Source of the DNA: UBA1351 sp963677885
GTDB taxonomy: Bacteria; Bacillota; Clostridia; Lachnospirales; Vallitaleaceae
Assembly (NCBI GenBank): GCA_963677885.1
Contig: OY782500.1
Coordinates: forward strand, 4,960,001-5,024,000
Length of the DNA stretch: 64,000 bases
Reading direction: 5' to 3'
Below, piece after piece: positions 16,765 to 24,968 of this stretch; position 1 is the stretch's first letter, and every line of letters starts with the position of its first letter. The position numbers were made by a program, and so were the translations under genes. Below the pieces are notes generated by a model that made no database searches, was not told the origin of the DNA, and saw nothing but the letters and a program-made list of their open reading frames with translations.

Positions 16765-17661
16765 ATGTTTAAATCAGGTTTTATAACCATTATTGGACGT
16801 CCAAATGTAGGAAAATCCACATTGATGAACCATTTGATCGGAAGAAAAATAGCGATCATGTCCAATAAACCACAGACAACCAGAAACAGAATACAAACCG
16901 TATTAACGACCGATGAGGAACAACTGATCTTTATTGATACACCAGGTATCCACAAACCTGTTCATAAGTTAGGCGAGTTTATGAATAAATCAGCATTATC
17001 AACCTTTGCTGAGGTGGATAAAGTACTTCTACTTGTAGAACCTGACAAAGAGGTGGGAGCAGGCGATAAATATATTATTAACCAATTAAAGGATCTTAAA
17101 ACGCCTGTAACCTTGGTTATTAACAAGATTGATACGGTGAAAAAAGAAGAGTTATTGCCAATCATCGCAGCCTATAGCGCCTTATATGATTTTGATGCGA
17201 TTATTCCTCTGTCCGCTCTTGAAGGTGAGAATACGGATGCACTGATGGAAAATCTTAGGAAAGACTTAGTGGAAGGACCAAAGTTTTTTCCAGATGATAT
17301 GATTTCTGATCAACCGGAAAAACAACTTGTAGCAGAACTTATAAGGGAGAAGACCTTATATTTGCTTAAGGAAGAGGTTCCCCATGGTATTGCAGTTGTT
17401 ATTGAGCTCTTTGAAAAAAGAGAAGGCTCTGACCTTATTGATATTAATGCAACAATCATATGTGAACGGAAGTCCCATAAACCTATAATTTTAGGCAAGG
17501 GCGGATCTATGATTAAGCAGATTGGTATTCGTTCCCGTCAGGATATTCAAAGAATTTTAGGATCCAGAGTACATTTGGAACTCTGGGTAAAAGTAAAAGA
17601 CCGGTGGAGAGACTCTGACTTTTTGATTAAAAACTACGGATATGACGATAAACAAATTTAA
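16765..17661 (+). CDS. era: GTPase Era (16S rRNA binding, ribosome maturation)
   Basis: 298 residues. The GTPase domain shows G1 GRPNVGKST, G3 DTPG (FIDTPGIHKP) and G4 NKID. The C-terminal KH domain (after about residue 205) has the IILGKGGSMIKQIG loop that binds the 3' end of 16S rRNA. AGGAGG lies five bases before the ATG and overlaps the last partial copy of the leader repeat, so the leader may influence initiation. era commonly sits with ybeY, dgkA or cdd; here it stands between a chemoreceptor and a redox enzyme. Confidence 0.97.
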   Translation: MFKSGFITIIGRPNVGKSTLMNHLIGRKIAIMSNKPQTTRNRIQTVLTTDEEQLIFIDTPGIHKPVHKLGEFMNKSALSTFAEVDKVLLLVEPDKEVGAGDKYIINQLKDLKTPVTLVINKIDTVKKEELLPIIAAYSALYDFDAIIPLSALEGENTDALMENLRKDLVEGPKFFPDDMISDQPEKQLVAELIREKTLYLLKEEVPHGIAVVIELFEKREGSDLIDINATIICERKSHKPIILGKGGSMIKQIGIRSRQDIQRILGSRVHLELWVKVKDRWRDSDFLIKNYGYDDKQI

Positions 17662-17740
17662 GCCTGAGTAAAGAGGGCTCACAAAATGAAAGTGCTTTTT
17701 ATATATTGGAATTATTATATTCAAATGTATAAATTAGCAC

Positions 17741-17769
17741 TTGACATTTTATGGTCAATATTGTATTAT
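17741..17769 (+). promoter_or_regulatory. sigma-A promoter upstream of the CoA-disulfide reductase gene
   Basis: TTGACA (17741-17746), 17 bp, TATTAT (17764-17769). Confidence 0.75.
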
Positions 17770-17792
17770 TCAAATATAACGTTGATATTAAG

Positions 17793-17835
17793 GAGATTGG
17801 AAACGAACGTGAAAAATTCGACAATCTCTTTTTTT
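17793..17835 (+). terminator. leader terminator (attenuator) before the CoA-disulfide reductase gene
   Basis: GAGATTG pairs with CAATCTC, with an inner CGAA/TTCG pairing, followed by T7. It lies only about 25 nt after the expected start of transcription and 118 nt before the gene. A GTG-initiated 11-codon frame (17809-17844) with AAGGAG upstream runs through the hairpin. Confidence 0.75.
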
Positions 17836-17953
17836 ATGGATTAGGAAAGCCAAGGCCGTTAGAGAAAGAAGTACTATATAGGACCTTTTGCTTTCGTGAT
17901 ATGATAAAAAAGAGGACTCATGAAAGGAGAGCACCAATAGGTGCATACAGATT

Positions 17954-19627
17954 ATGTCTAAAAAAGTATTAATTGTAGGCGGTGTTGCCGGTGGCGCATC
18001 AACAGCAGCAAGATTACGCCGAATGGATGAGAATGCAGAAATCATCATGTTTGAGAGAGGGGAATACATCTCTTTCGCAAATTGTGGATTACCATATTAT
18101 ATAGGTGGAGCCATTGAAGACCGAAGAAAGTTATTGGTACAAACACCTGAGGCTATGCATGCAAGATTCAGAATTGATGTAAGAGTATTCCAGGAAGTTG
18201 TAGCTATTGATAAAGAGGCCAAAACTGTAGAAGTTAAGAATGTAAAGACAGGTGAAACCTATAAAGAAGATTATGATACACTTGTTCTTTCTCCAGGGTC
18301 TTCTCCATTAAAGCCACCAATTCCAGGTATTGACAGGGATAATATTTTCTCACTCTGGAATATTCCTGATGTTGATAGAATTAAAGATTATGTGACCAGG
18401 CATGATCTTGAGACGGCTACAGTTATCGGCGGTGGCTTCATTGGTCTTGAGATGGCAGAAAACCTTCATGAGCTGGGTCTTAAGGTAACTATTGCTGAAA
18501 TGGCTAATCAGGTGATGGCACCTGTCGATTTTGATATGGCACAAATCCTGCACAAGCATATGTTGGCTAAGGGAGTTAACCTCCAGTTAGGCAATGGAGT
18601 TCAATCATTTGAGCCAAACCCAATCAATGATTTTCGGACAGATGTCCTCCTTCAAGATGGGACCAGAGTAGAAAGCGATATTATTATTCTAGCTATCGGT
18701 ATTAAACCAAATGGAGAGCTGGCAACCAATGCCGGACTCGAAATGAATCAGCGAGGGGGTATTGTTGTTGATGCAAGCCTCAAGACTTCTGATGAAAATA
18801 TCTACGCTCTTGGTGACGCCATACAGGTTAAAGATTATGTGAATGGTGTAGAGACTATGGTTCCTCTGGCAGGTCCTGCCAATAAGCAAGGTCGAATCAT
18901 TGCCAATAATATCGCTGGTGTCGGTGAAACCTATAAGGGGACTCAGGGTTCATCAGTTGCCAAGGTCTTTGATATGACTGTGGCTAATACCGGCACCAAT
19001 GAAAAGACCCTTCAAAGACTGGGTAAAGTATATGGTAAAGACTATCACGTTGCCCTTGTTATTTCAGGTTCTCATGCCGGTTATTATCCTGGAGCAACGA
19101 CAATGACCTTAAAACTTATCTTTGATCATGAGGGTAAAGTTTTAGGAGCCCAAGCTGTCGGTTATGATGGTGTTGACAAACGGATTGACGTCATTGCTAC
19201 AAGCATAAGGTTTGGGGCAAGTATCTATGATCTAAAGGAGCTTGAGCTTTGCTATGCACCTCCTTATTCATCTGCAAAAGACCCAGTTAACATGGTTGCC
19301 TTTATTGCAGAGAATATTCTGACAGGTAAGATGAATCCAATTATGCCAAAAGAAATTGCTGACTTGGATCTTGATAAAGTCACACTTCTTGATGTGCGTA
19401 CGGAGAGAGAGAACAGTCGTGCCCATATACCTAATAATTACCTGATTCCTGTAGATGAGCTTAGAGAACGTCTTGACGAGCTGGATAAGGACAAGGAAGT
19501 TATTATATACTGTGCAGCCGGTCTTCGTGGCTATGTCGCTTCCAATATTCTGAAGGCTAATGGATTTAAGGCAAGAAACCTTCTTGGTGGATTCGGCTTT
19601 TATGCTACATGGGGAACCAGTATATAA
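17954..19627 (+). CDS. CoA-disulfide reductase / NAD(P)H oxidoreductase with C-terminal rhodanese domain
   Basis: 557 residues. The N-terminus is a FAD/NAD(P) pyridine-nucleotide-disulfide reductase (KKVLIVGGVAGGASTAARLRR) with the single redox cysteine C44 in SFANCGLPYY, characteristic of CoA-disulfide reductases and NADH oxidases. A second Rossmann motif (TVIGGGFIGLEMAENL) binds NAD(P)H. The last 100 residues are a rhodanese domain with a candidate active Cys520 (IIYCAAGLRG). Such fusions reduce CoA disulfide, CoA persulfide or polysulfide. A leader attenuator suggests regulated expression. The SD is poor: AAGGAG is about 27 bases away and only AGGTG is closer. Confidence 0.9.
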   Translation: MSKKVLIVGGVAGGASTAARLRRMDENAEIIMFERGEYISFANCGLPYYIGGAIEDRRKLLVQTPEAMHARFRIDVRVFQEVVAIDKEAKTVEVKNVKTGETYKEDYDTLVLSPGSSPLKPPIPGIDRDNIFSLWNIPDVDRIKDYVTRHDLETATVIGGGFIGLEMAENLHELGLKVTIAEMANQVMAPVDFDMAQILHKHMLAKGVNLQLGNGVQSFEPNPINDFRTDVLLQDGTRVESDIIILAIGIKPNGELATNAGLEMNQRGGIVVDASLKTSDENIYALGDAIQVKDYVNGVETMVPLAGPANKQGRIIANNIAGVGETYKGTQGSSVAKVFDMTVANTGTNEKTLQRLGKVYGKDYHVALVISGSHAGYYPGATTMTLKLIFDHEGKVLGAQAVGYDGVDKRIDVIATSIRFGASIYDLKELELCYAPPYSSAKDPVNMVAFIAENILTGKMNPIMPKEIADLDLDKVTLLDVRTERENSRAHIPNNYLIPVDELRERLDELDKDKEVIIYCAAGLRGYVASNILKANGFKARNLLGGFGFYATWGTSI

Positions 19628-19681
19628 GCCTGATTTGATAAAGTTAGCTTTTAATTATAGGATTATATATTAATAAATTTT

Positions 19682-19720
19682 GAGGTTGTTTGGTGAGAAG
19701 TTGCCAAACAACCTCTTTTT
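19682..19720 (+). terminator. intrinsic terminator after the CoA-disulfide reductase gene
   Basis: GAGGTTGTTTGG pairs perfectly with CCAAACAACCTC, followed by T5. Confidence 0.92.
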
Positions 19721-19814
19721 ATGATTTTTAGGTACAACCGATTATTGCCCAGGTCAATCCTTTATGATAAACTTGAATATGGTGTCATTAGTGGCTTTAT
19801 GATTGGGGAAGATC

Positions 19815-21341
19815 ATGGTAAAGGATATATATTTATATAATCACTACGATCAATATGATCGGGTGTCTAGAAGAATGTTAGAGGAAAGTCTGGAGACTTA
19901 TGACCTCTACAGCGAGAATTTATCTGTTATTAATCAGGTAGCTTATTTTTATTATCAAAGGAATGATTTTTATCATGCCCTTGATTTTGTGCTTAAGGCA
20001 CATGCTCTTACGATTACCTATAATTATCCAAATGAATATTATTTTACGATTAAACTGACCGGAGACATCTATTATAAGTTAGGGGCTTTGGAGTCAGCCA
20101 GTAAGTATTATATGATGGCTTTAAACCAGACTGGGGATATTGACACCAACCGTAAAAAGTGTGATATCCTATGTTCTCTTTCTGCTAGCTATCAAGAAAG
20201 TGGTGTCCTAGATTTGGCCACTGATTATGGTGTGGAGGCTTTGCAGATGGCAGAGCTTCTTGAGGAAGACCTCTTAATTGGTAATGCCAACCTTGAGTTG
20301 TGTCGGATCCACAGGAAGAGAAGGCTTGGTGACAAGGCTTTGAAGTTTGGCTTGAAATCTGTTGAGATGTTTAAGAAATCTAAGGACCAAAGAGGTTTAG
20401 CCTTGATTTATCTTGAGATCGCATCCATCTATGCTAATCAAAAAGATATGATGCTGTCTATGAATTTTTATGAAAAAGCACTGGGAATTTCAATGGATAT
20501 AGGTTTTGAGGAAGGGATTATACACTCCAATTATCTATTGGGAAGTCTTATGTTTAAAGAAGGTAATACAGGCAAAGCTCTCATTGTTCTTGAAGAGGCT
20601 TTGGAAGTGTCAAGAAGGAATTCGCTGGGGATTCACAAAGTAGACCTATATTATCTATTGTCAGAAATATATGCTGAAACTGGAGAGTTTGAGTTGGCAT
20701 ATAATGCTTATAAGACAGGGACAGAGCTGAATGAACATATACGGTCAGAGCGTCATCGGGAAAGGATCTACCAGCTTCAGAATGAGTTCAATATGTCGCT
20801 TAAAGACCAACAGCTTAAACATTATAAAGAAGAGAACCAGACCCTTGAAAAACGGAATAAAGAGCTGACTGAGGAGGTTATTCGAGATCCTTTAACCCAC
20901 TTGCTCAACAGGCGTGGACTTAGAAATGCCATATCCGGTATCGAATATCTTGCCAAAGATACCTTGATTTTGTGTGATATTGATGATTTTAAACAGATTA
21001 ATGATCAGTATGGACATCCCTGTGGAGATGTCTTGCTTCAAAGTATTTCAGATTTAATGGTGAAATACTCCAGTGAAAAAGACTTGATTGCCAGGTGGGG
21101 CGGTGAGGAATTTCTTATCCTTCTTCCGGACACATCTATGGAGGCGGCAGTAGAGTACGCTCAGCGCATGATGAATAGAATTGCCCTTGAAGAATTTGGC
21201 TGTGATGACCATAGCTTCAGAGTAACCATGACCTTTGGTATAGCATCCATGATTGGCGACTTTGAAACCTCCATACATTTGGCAGACCAACGTCTTTATG
21301 AAGGTAAAGGGAATGGTAAAAATCAGGTAGTCTTTAAATAA
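19815..21341 (+). CDS. TPR-repeat diguanylate cyclase (GGDEF)
   Basis: 508 residues, soluble. Residues 1-310 are tetratricopeptide-like helical repeats (for example DFYHALDFVLKAHAL and DMMLSMNFYEKALGI). A coiled coil (about 315-355) leads to the C-terminal GGDEF domain, with DPLTHLLNRRGL, CDIDDFKQIND and the active-site variant GGEEF at about 429-433, which is catalytically competent in known cyclases. The RxxD inhibitory site is absent (SEKD in its place). It should make c-di-GMP in response to a protein or peptide bound by the TPRs. ATG 19815 with GGGGA upstream is preferred to the TTG at 19803. Confidence 0.92.
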   Translation: MVKDIYLYNHYDQYDRVSRRMLEESLETYDLYSENLSVINQVAYFYYQRNDFYHALDFVLKAHALTITYNYPNEYYFTIKLTGDIYYKLGALESASKYYMMALNQTGDIDTNRKKCDILCSLSASYQESGVLDLATDYGVEALQMAELLEEDLLIGNANLELCRIHRKRRLGDKALKFGLKSVEMFKKSKDQRGLALIYLEIASIYANQKDMMLSMNFYEKALGISMDIGFEEGIIHSNYLLGSLMFKEGNTGKALIVLEEALEVSRRNSLGIHKVDLYYLLSEIYAETGEFELAYNAYKTGTELNEHIRSERHRERIYQLQNEFNMSLKDQQLKHYKEENQTLEKRNKELTEEVIRDPLTHLLNRRGLRNAISGIEYLAKDTLILCDIDDFKQINDQYGHPCGDVLLQSISDLMVKYSSEKDLIARWGGEEFLILLPDTSMEAAVEYAQRMMNRIALEEFGCDDHSFRVTMTFGIASMIGDFETSIHLADQRLYEGKGNGKNQVVFK

Positions 21342-21364
21342 ACCGGAGATAATGTACATATAGT

Positions 21365-21399
21365 AAAAGCCTGATTCCAATTATAGAATCAGGCTTTTT
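21365..21399. terminator. bidirectional terminator between the GGDEF and cyclophilin genes
   Basis: AGCCTGATTC/GAATCAGGCT stem with A4 before and T5 after, between convergent genes. Confidence 0.9.
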
Positions 21400-21424
21400 A
21401 TCCTTAGTAAAATGAAAGTTCGTA

Positions 21425-21949
21425 TTAAACAGTTTCAGGCTCGTCGTAATCAATACCTTTTGTGTCAACTGTTACTTTCAACATAATTTGAGGTTCCAAT
21501 GGCATATCGGAGTAGTCTCTTTCGGTATTGACAATCTTGTCAGCAGCTTCCATACCACTGATTACTTTTCCAAAAGCGGCATATTGGCCGTCAAGGTGAG
21601 GAGCATCTTCAACCATAATAAAGAATTGTGAACCAGCTGAATTTGGATTCATGGAACGGGCCATAGAAAGAACTCCTCTTGAGTGTTTCAATTGGTTGGT
21701 AAAACCATTGCCAGAGAATTCACCCTTAATGGAGTAACCAGGATTTCCCATACCTGTACCTTCAGGACATCCACCTTGGATCATAAATCCTGGGATGACT
21801 CGGTGAAAAGATAAACCATCATAATAACCTTTATTGACCAAAGAGATAAAGTTATTAACAGAGTTTGGTGCAATTTGAGGGTATAATTCGATTTCTATCG
21901 TATCACCATTACTGGTTTCAATAGTTACAATTGGATATTCGTTTGCCAT
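21425..21949 (-). CDS. peptidyl-prolyl cis-trans isomerase, cyclophilin type
   Basis: 174 residues without a signal peptide, so cytoplasmic. It shows the cyclophilin core: FHRVIPGFMIQGG, GVLSMARSMNPNSAGSQFFI and HLDGQYAAFGKVISGM, which include the catalytic Arg and the Phe/Gln residues of the proline pocket. Good GGAG site upstream. Single-gene transcript with its own promoter. Confidence 0.95.
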   Translation of the reverse strand: MANEYPIVTIETSNGDTIEIELYPQIAPNSVNNFISLVNKGYYDGLSFHRVIPGFMIQGGCPEGTGMGNPGYSIKGEFSGNGFTNQLKHSRGVLSMARSMNPNSAGSQFFIMVEDAPHLDGQYAAFGKVISGMEAADKIVNTERDYSDMPLEPQIMLKVTVDTKGIDYDEPETV

Positions 21950-21996
21950 AATGGGCTCCTTTCAAATAAAGAGTTTAACTCTTGTTTTTCTAACAC

Positions 21997-22025
21997 ATTA
22001 TAACATGAAGGTTCCTGGATGTCAT
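21997..22025 (-). promoter_or_regulatory. promoter of the cyclophilin gene
   Basis: On the minus strand, ATGACA (22025-22020), 17 bp, TATAAT (22002-21997). A short AGAGTT/AACTCT inverted repeat lies in the untranslated leader. Confidence 0.6.
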
Positions 22026-22136
22026 TAAATAAACCATGTATAGATGGCCGGTTTTGTGATAGAATGATGACAAGTATGAAGATGGATACTCAAGTTAGAT
22101 GACGTCCCCTAAAAGACGAAAAGAGAAAGAAGGAAT

Positions 22137-22892
22137 ATGATGAATATCAGATTAGATATAGAATATGATGGAAGTAAATATGATGGATGGCAGAAGAATA
22201 AAAATGCCAAGACAACCATTCAGGAGAAAGTGGATGAGACCCTTTCCAAGTACCTTGACCAGAATATTAAGGTTATCGGAGCAGGCAGAACCGACAAGGG
22301 AGTTCATGCAAAAGGTATGGTTGCCAATTTTCATGTGACGACAGAAATTGATCCTAGAGTATTGAAAAAAGACATCAATCATTATCTGCCGGCAGATATT
22401 TATGTTAAAGAAGCGATACAAGTCGATGACCGGTTTCATGCCAGATTTGGAGCTACTTCCAAAATCTATACCTACCGCTTGGGAAAAACCTACGAGGGGG
22501 CAAAACATGTTTTTGAAAGGCCTTATACTACTGAACAGGAAACTCCTTTAAATGTGAAGCTGATGAAAAAGGCTTGCCAATCCTTTATCGGTAAACACGA
22601 TTTTAAGGGCTTCTCATCTGATAAGACCAAAAAGTCTACTGCCAGGGAAATCTTTGGTATTGAGATTGTTGAAAGTGAATCTGAGATTGACTTTGTTTTT
22701 GAAGGTAATGGCTTTCTTTATCATATGATACGGATCATGGTGGGGACACTCATCGAAATTGGTGAGGAAAGACGGAATATTAGCTCTATTGAAAAAGTTT
22801 TACAAAGTGGAATAAGGGCAGATGCTGGCTTCCTGGCACCGGCCAAAGGTCTTGTTCTTACAGAAGTTAAATATGAAGGGGCCGCGGAATAG
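22137..22892 (+). CDS. truA: tRNA pseudouridine(38-40) synthase
   Basis: 251 residues. TruA converts uridines 38-40 of the tRNA anticodon arm to pseudouridine. The catalytic Asp53 is in GAGRTDKGVHA; YDGSKYDGWQ at the N-terminus and FEGNGFLYHMIRIMVGTLIEIG near the C-terminus are family signatures. The frame opens with two adjacent ATGs (22137 and 22140) after GAAGGA; either could be used. The stop is immediately followed by the next gene's ATG, so the two form an operon. Confidence 0.97.
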   Translation: MMNIRLDIEYDGSKYDGWQKNKNAKTTIQEKVDETLSKYLDQNIKVIGAGRTDKGVHAKGMVANFHVTTEIDPRVLKKDINHYLPADIYVKEAIQVDDRFHARFGATSKIYTYRLGKTYEGAKHVFERPYTTEQETPLNVKLMKKACQSFIGKHDFKGFSSDKTKKSTAREIFGIEIVESESEIDFVFEGNGFLYHMIRIMVGTLIEIGEERRNISSIEKVLQSGIRADAGFLAPAKGLVLTEVKYEGAAE

Positions 22893-23534
22893 ATGAATAA
22901 GCTTTTATATTTGACAAGACATGGAGAAACCCAGTGGAATACCGTTCGACGGATGCAGGGCCAAAAAAACAGTCCCCTAACGGATTTAGGCCTCAGACAG
23001 GCCAGGTGGCTGGCTGAAAGTTTAAAAGGAACAAGGATTGATGTGATTTATTCTTCTCCCCTTGGAAGGGCCCATGATACTGCTAAATTAATCAGTCAGA
23101 GCCTTGGAGCCCCGGTTATTACCAGGGATGAGTTGAAGGAGCTGTATTTTGGGTCCTGGGAAGGCCAATTAAAAGAAGACCTTGAAACAAAATATCGGGA
23201 GACGGACTATCATTTTTGGAATGAGCCAGAGAAATATGTACCAACCGATGGAGAAAGTCTGGAAGAATTGATGACGAGAAGCCGTTTTTTTTATGACGAG
23301 GTTCTTTTAAAAAGTCCCTATGAGAATATATTGGTGGTAGCGCATGCTATCGTGCTTAAAAGTTTTTTGGCTTACACTCAAAATAAGGAAATTAAGGACT
23401 TTTGGACGGGTCCTAATCTTAAACCGACTTCGTTGACCAAGGCCAGACTTACTGATGGTCAGTTGATTTATGAATTCATTGGTGATACCAGTCATTATGA
23501 AGAGGAAAGCAACTTCAACGGCTGGTTTAAATAA
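22893..23534 (+). CDS. histidine phosphatase family protein (phosphoglycerate-mutase-like)
   Basis: 213 residues. LTRHGETQWN carries the phospho-acceptor His10; R62-type residues (SSPLGRAHDTA) and a second His in VVAHAIVLK complete the site. Enzymes of this group include alpha-ribazole phosphatases, cofactor-dependent mutases and broad phosphatases; no cobalamin genes are nearby, so the substrate is open. Translation is coupled to truA with no gap. Confidence 0.9.
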   Translation: MNKLLYLTRHGETQWNTVRRMQGQKNSPLTDLGLRQARWLAESLKGTRIDVIYSSPLGRAHDTAKLISQSLGAPVITRDELKELYFGSWEGQLKEDLETKYRETDYHFWNEPEKYVPTDGESLEELMTRSRFFYDEVLLKSPYENILVVAHAIVLKSFLAYTQNKEIKDFWTGPNLKPTSLTKARLTDGQLIYEFIGDTSHYEEESNFNGWFK

Positions 23535-23590
23535 ATAATGGATGTTTGACCCGGAATGCTGGATTGTGGATGACATAAGGAGTGAGAGTT

Positions 23591-24934
23591 TTGATAAAAA
23601 TAAAAACATTAGTTATGAGTTTGATTTTTATATACTGTTTTTCAATAAATATAAGAGGCGAAGAGGCGGAGGAAGACTTTCGTTTTGAAGACGAGGCTAA
23701 GGTTCTCAATGAGTTAGGCGTTTTTAAAGGAAAATCCTTAGATGGGTTTGAACCTGCCCTGGCAGATGGATTAACAAGACAAGAGGGAATGAAACTCCTG
23801 TCGGACATCTTGCTGTGGGACATGGAAGAAGAAAGGGTCAGCGACTTTAAGGATGTCAGTTCCTGGGCACAGCCTTATGTTGCAGCAGCCATAGAAAAGG
23901 GTGTTACCAATGGTATGGGTCAGGGTCGTTTTGGTGGCGCTGAACCGGTATCTTATCTTCAATTTTACACATGGATACTAAGAGAATTAGGCTATGAGGA
24001 TGTCTATGATTATGATGCCTTCATTTGGGAGGACAATATTAAAAACCACATCAGGAATATGGGACTCTTATTTAATGAGGTGAAAGATTACAACAAGCCT
24101 ATCAGCAGGGATTATGCTGTTGGCATTATGTATGGATTGCTTTTTCTTGAAGCCGAAAATGGGGCGGGGTCATTAATAGAACGTATTATGGATAAAAACC
24201 GACCAGAGGATTTAAGCTCGAAAGTTGAGGAGCTTCTTGGGTCCGGTCTCTTTGCTAATGGGTATTTTGCAGGTGCACTGCTAAGTAATGGTATGAATCT
24301 GGTGCCGGTATCAGAGGCTAATGAAATACTTGTTCGTCTTGTTGGAGTTCAAGTTGATTCGGTTGATGACTTTAAGAATCCAATACTTTATGTATCCAAT
24401 GGACAGGAAGTTTTAAAAACTGAGGGACAGGTAAAAGGTGTTTCTTTAGATGGTCAGATTGCCTTAGAACTAGATTTTGACTGGTTGGAAGGTTTCTCTT
24501 ATTATATTAGTGGTTTGACCTATGAAAACAGTCAGGGAAGTACTGTAGAGCTTACACAAATGCAGGCGAATTGGGTCCTCATAGTGGGTGATTCTTTTGA
24601 GCATGATGCTTTCACCCATGAGGTGAAGGACATAAAAGTCTTACAAAGGTATATAGGGAATAGGGAGTTGGATCTTGTTGTCTATTATTATGATTCTTGG
24701 AGCGGATATAGTCAATTGATGGAAGATGTGTATATGACGGCAGCCTATGACAATAGAAGAAAGGCCTTGTTTGTAAAGGTGGACTGTGATTGGGTTGATG
24801 TGAAGGGCCTTGGTATTTATGGGAGTCCCCATCTGATTGTATATAAACAAGGTATTATAAAAGGAGAATATATGGGCTACTATTATCGTAGTCCGGCTAT
24901 ATTCTCCAAATATATTGCTGGTTTGATACACTAG
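23591..24934 (+). CDS. exported SLH-type surface protein
   Basis: About 447 residues. The start is probably TTG 23591, eight bases after AAGGAG; GTG 23582 overlaps that site. An N-terminal signal sequence (KTLVMSLIFIYCFSINIRGEE) leads to S-layer-homology-like modules: LNELGVFKG... LTRQEGMKLLSDILL... VSDFKDVSSWAQPYVAAAIEKGVTNGMGQGRFGG. These normally bind cell-wall polysaccharides. The rest (after about residue 200) is beta-rich and unrecognised. Its N-terminal half resembles the convergent neighbour at 24969, so the two are probably paralogues. Confidence 0.75.
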   Translation: MIKIKTLVMSLIFIYCFSINIRGEEAEEDFRFEDEAKVLNELGVFKGKSLDGFEPALADGLTRQEGMKLLSDILLWDMEEERVSDFKDVSSWAQPYVAAAIEKGVTNGMGQGRFGGAEPVSYLQFYTWILRELGYEDVYDYDAFIWEDNIKNHIRNMGLLFNEVKDYNKPISRDYAVGIMYGLLFLEAENGAGSLIERIMDKNRPEDLSSKVEELLGSGLFANGYFAGALLSNGMNLVPVSEANEILVRLVGVQVDSVDDFKNPILYVSNGQEVLKTEGQVKGVSLDGQIALELDFDWLEGFSYYISGLTYENSQGSTVELTQMQANWVLIVGDSFEHDAFTHEVKDIKVLQRYIGNRELDLVVYYYDSWSGYSQLMEDVYMTAAYDNRRKALFVKVDCDWVDVKGLGIYGSPHLIVYKQGIIKGEYMGYYYRSPAIFSKYIAGLIH

Positions 24935-24968
24935 TGTTCAGTTTAGAAATCTATAGTCATTGATGGTC

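Noticed and set aside
17751..17972. A 73-aa open frame before the CoA-disulfide reductase
   Set aside because: It runs through the promoter -10 and the leader terminator, has no ribosome binding site and overlaps the true gene start.
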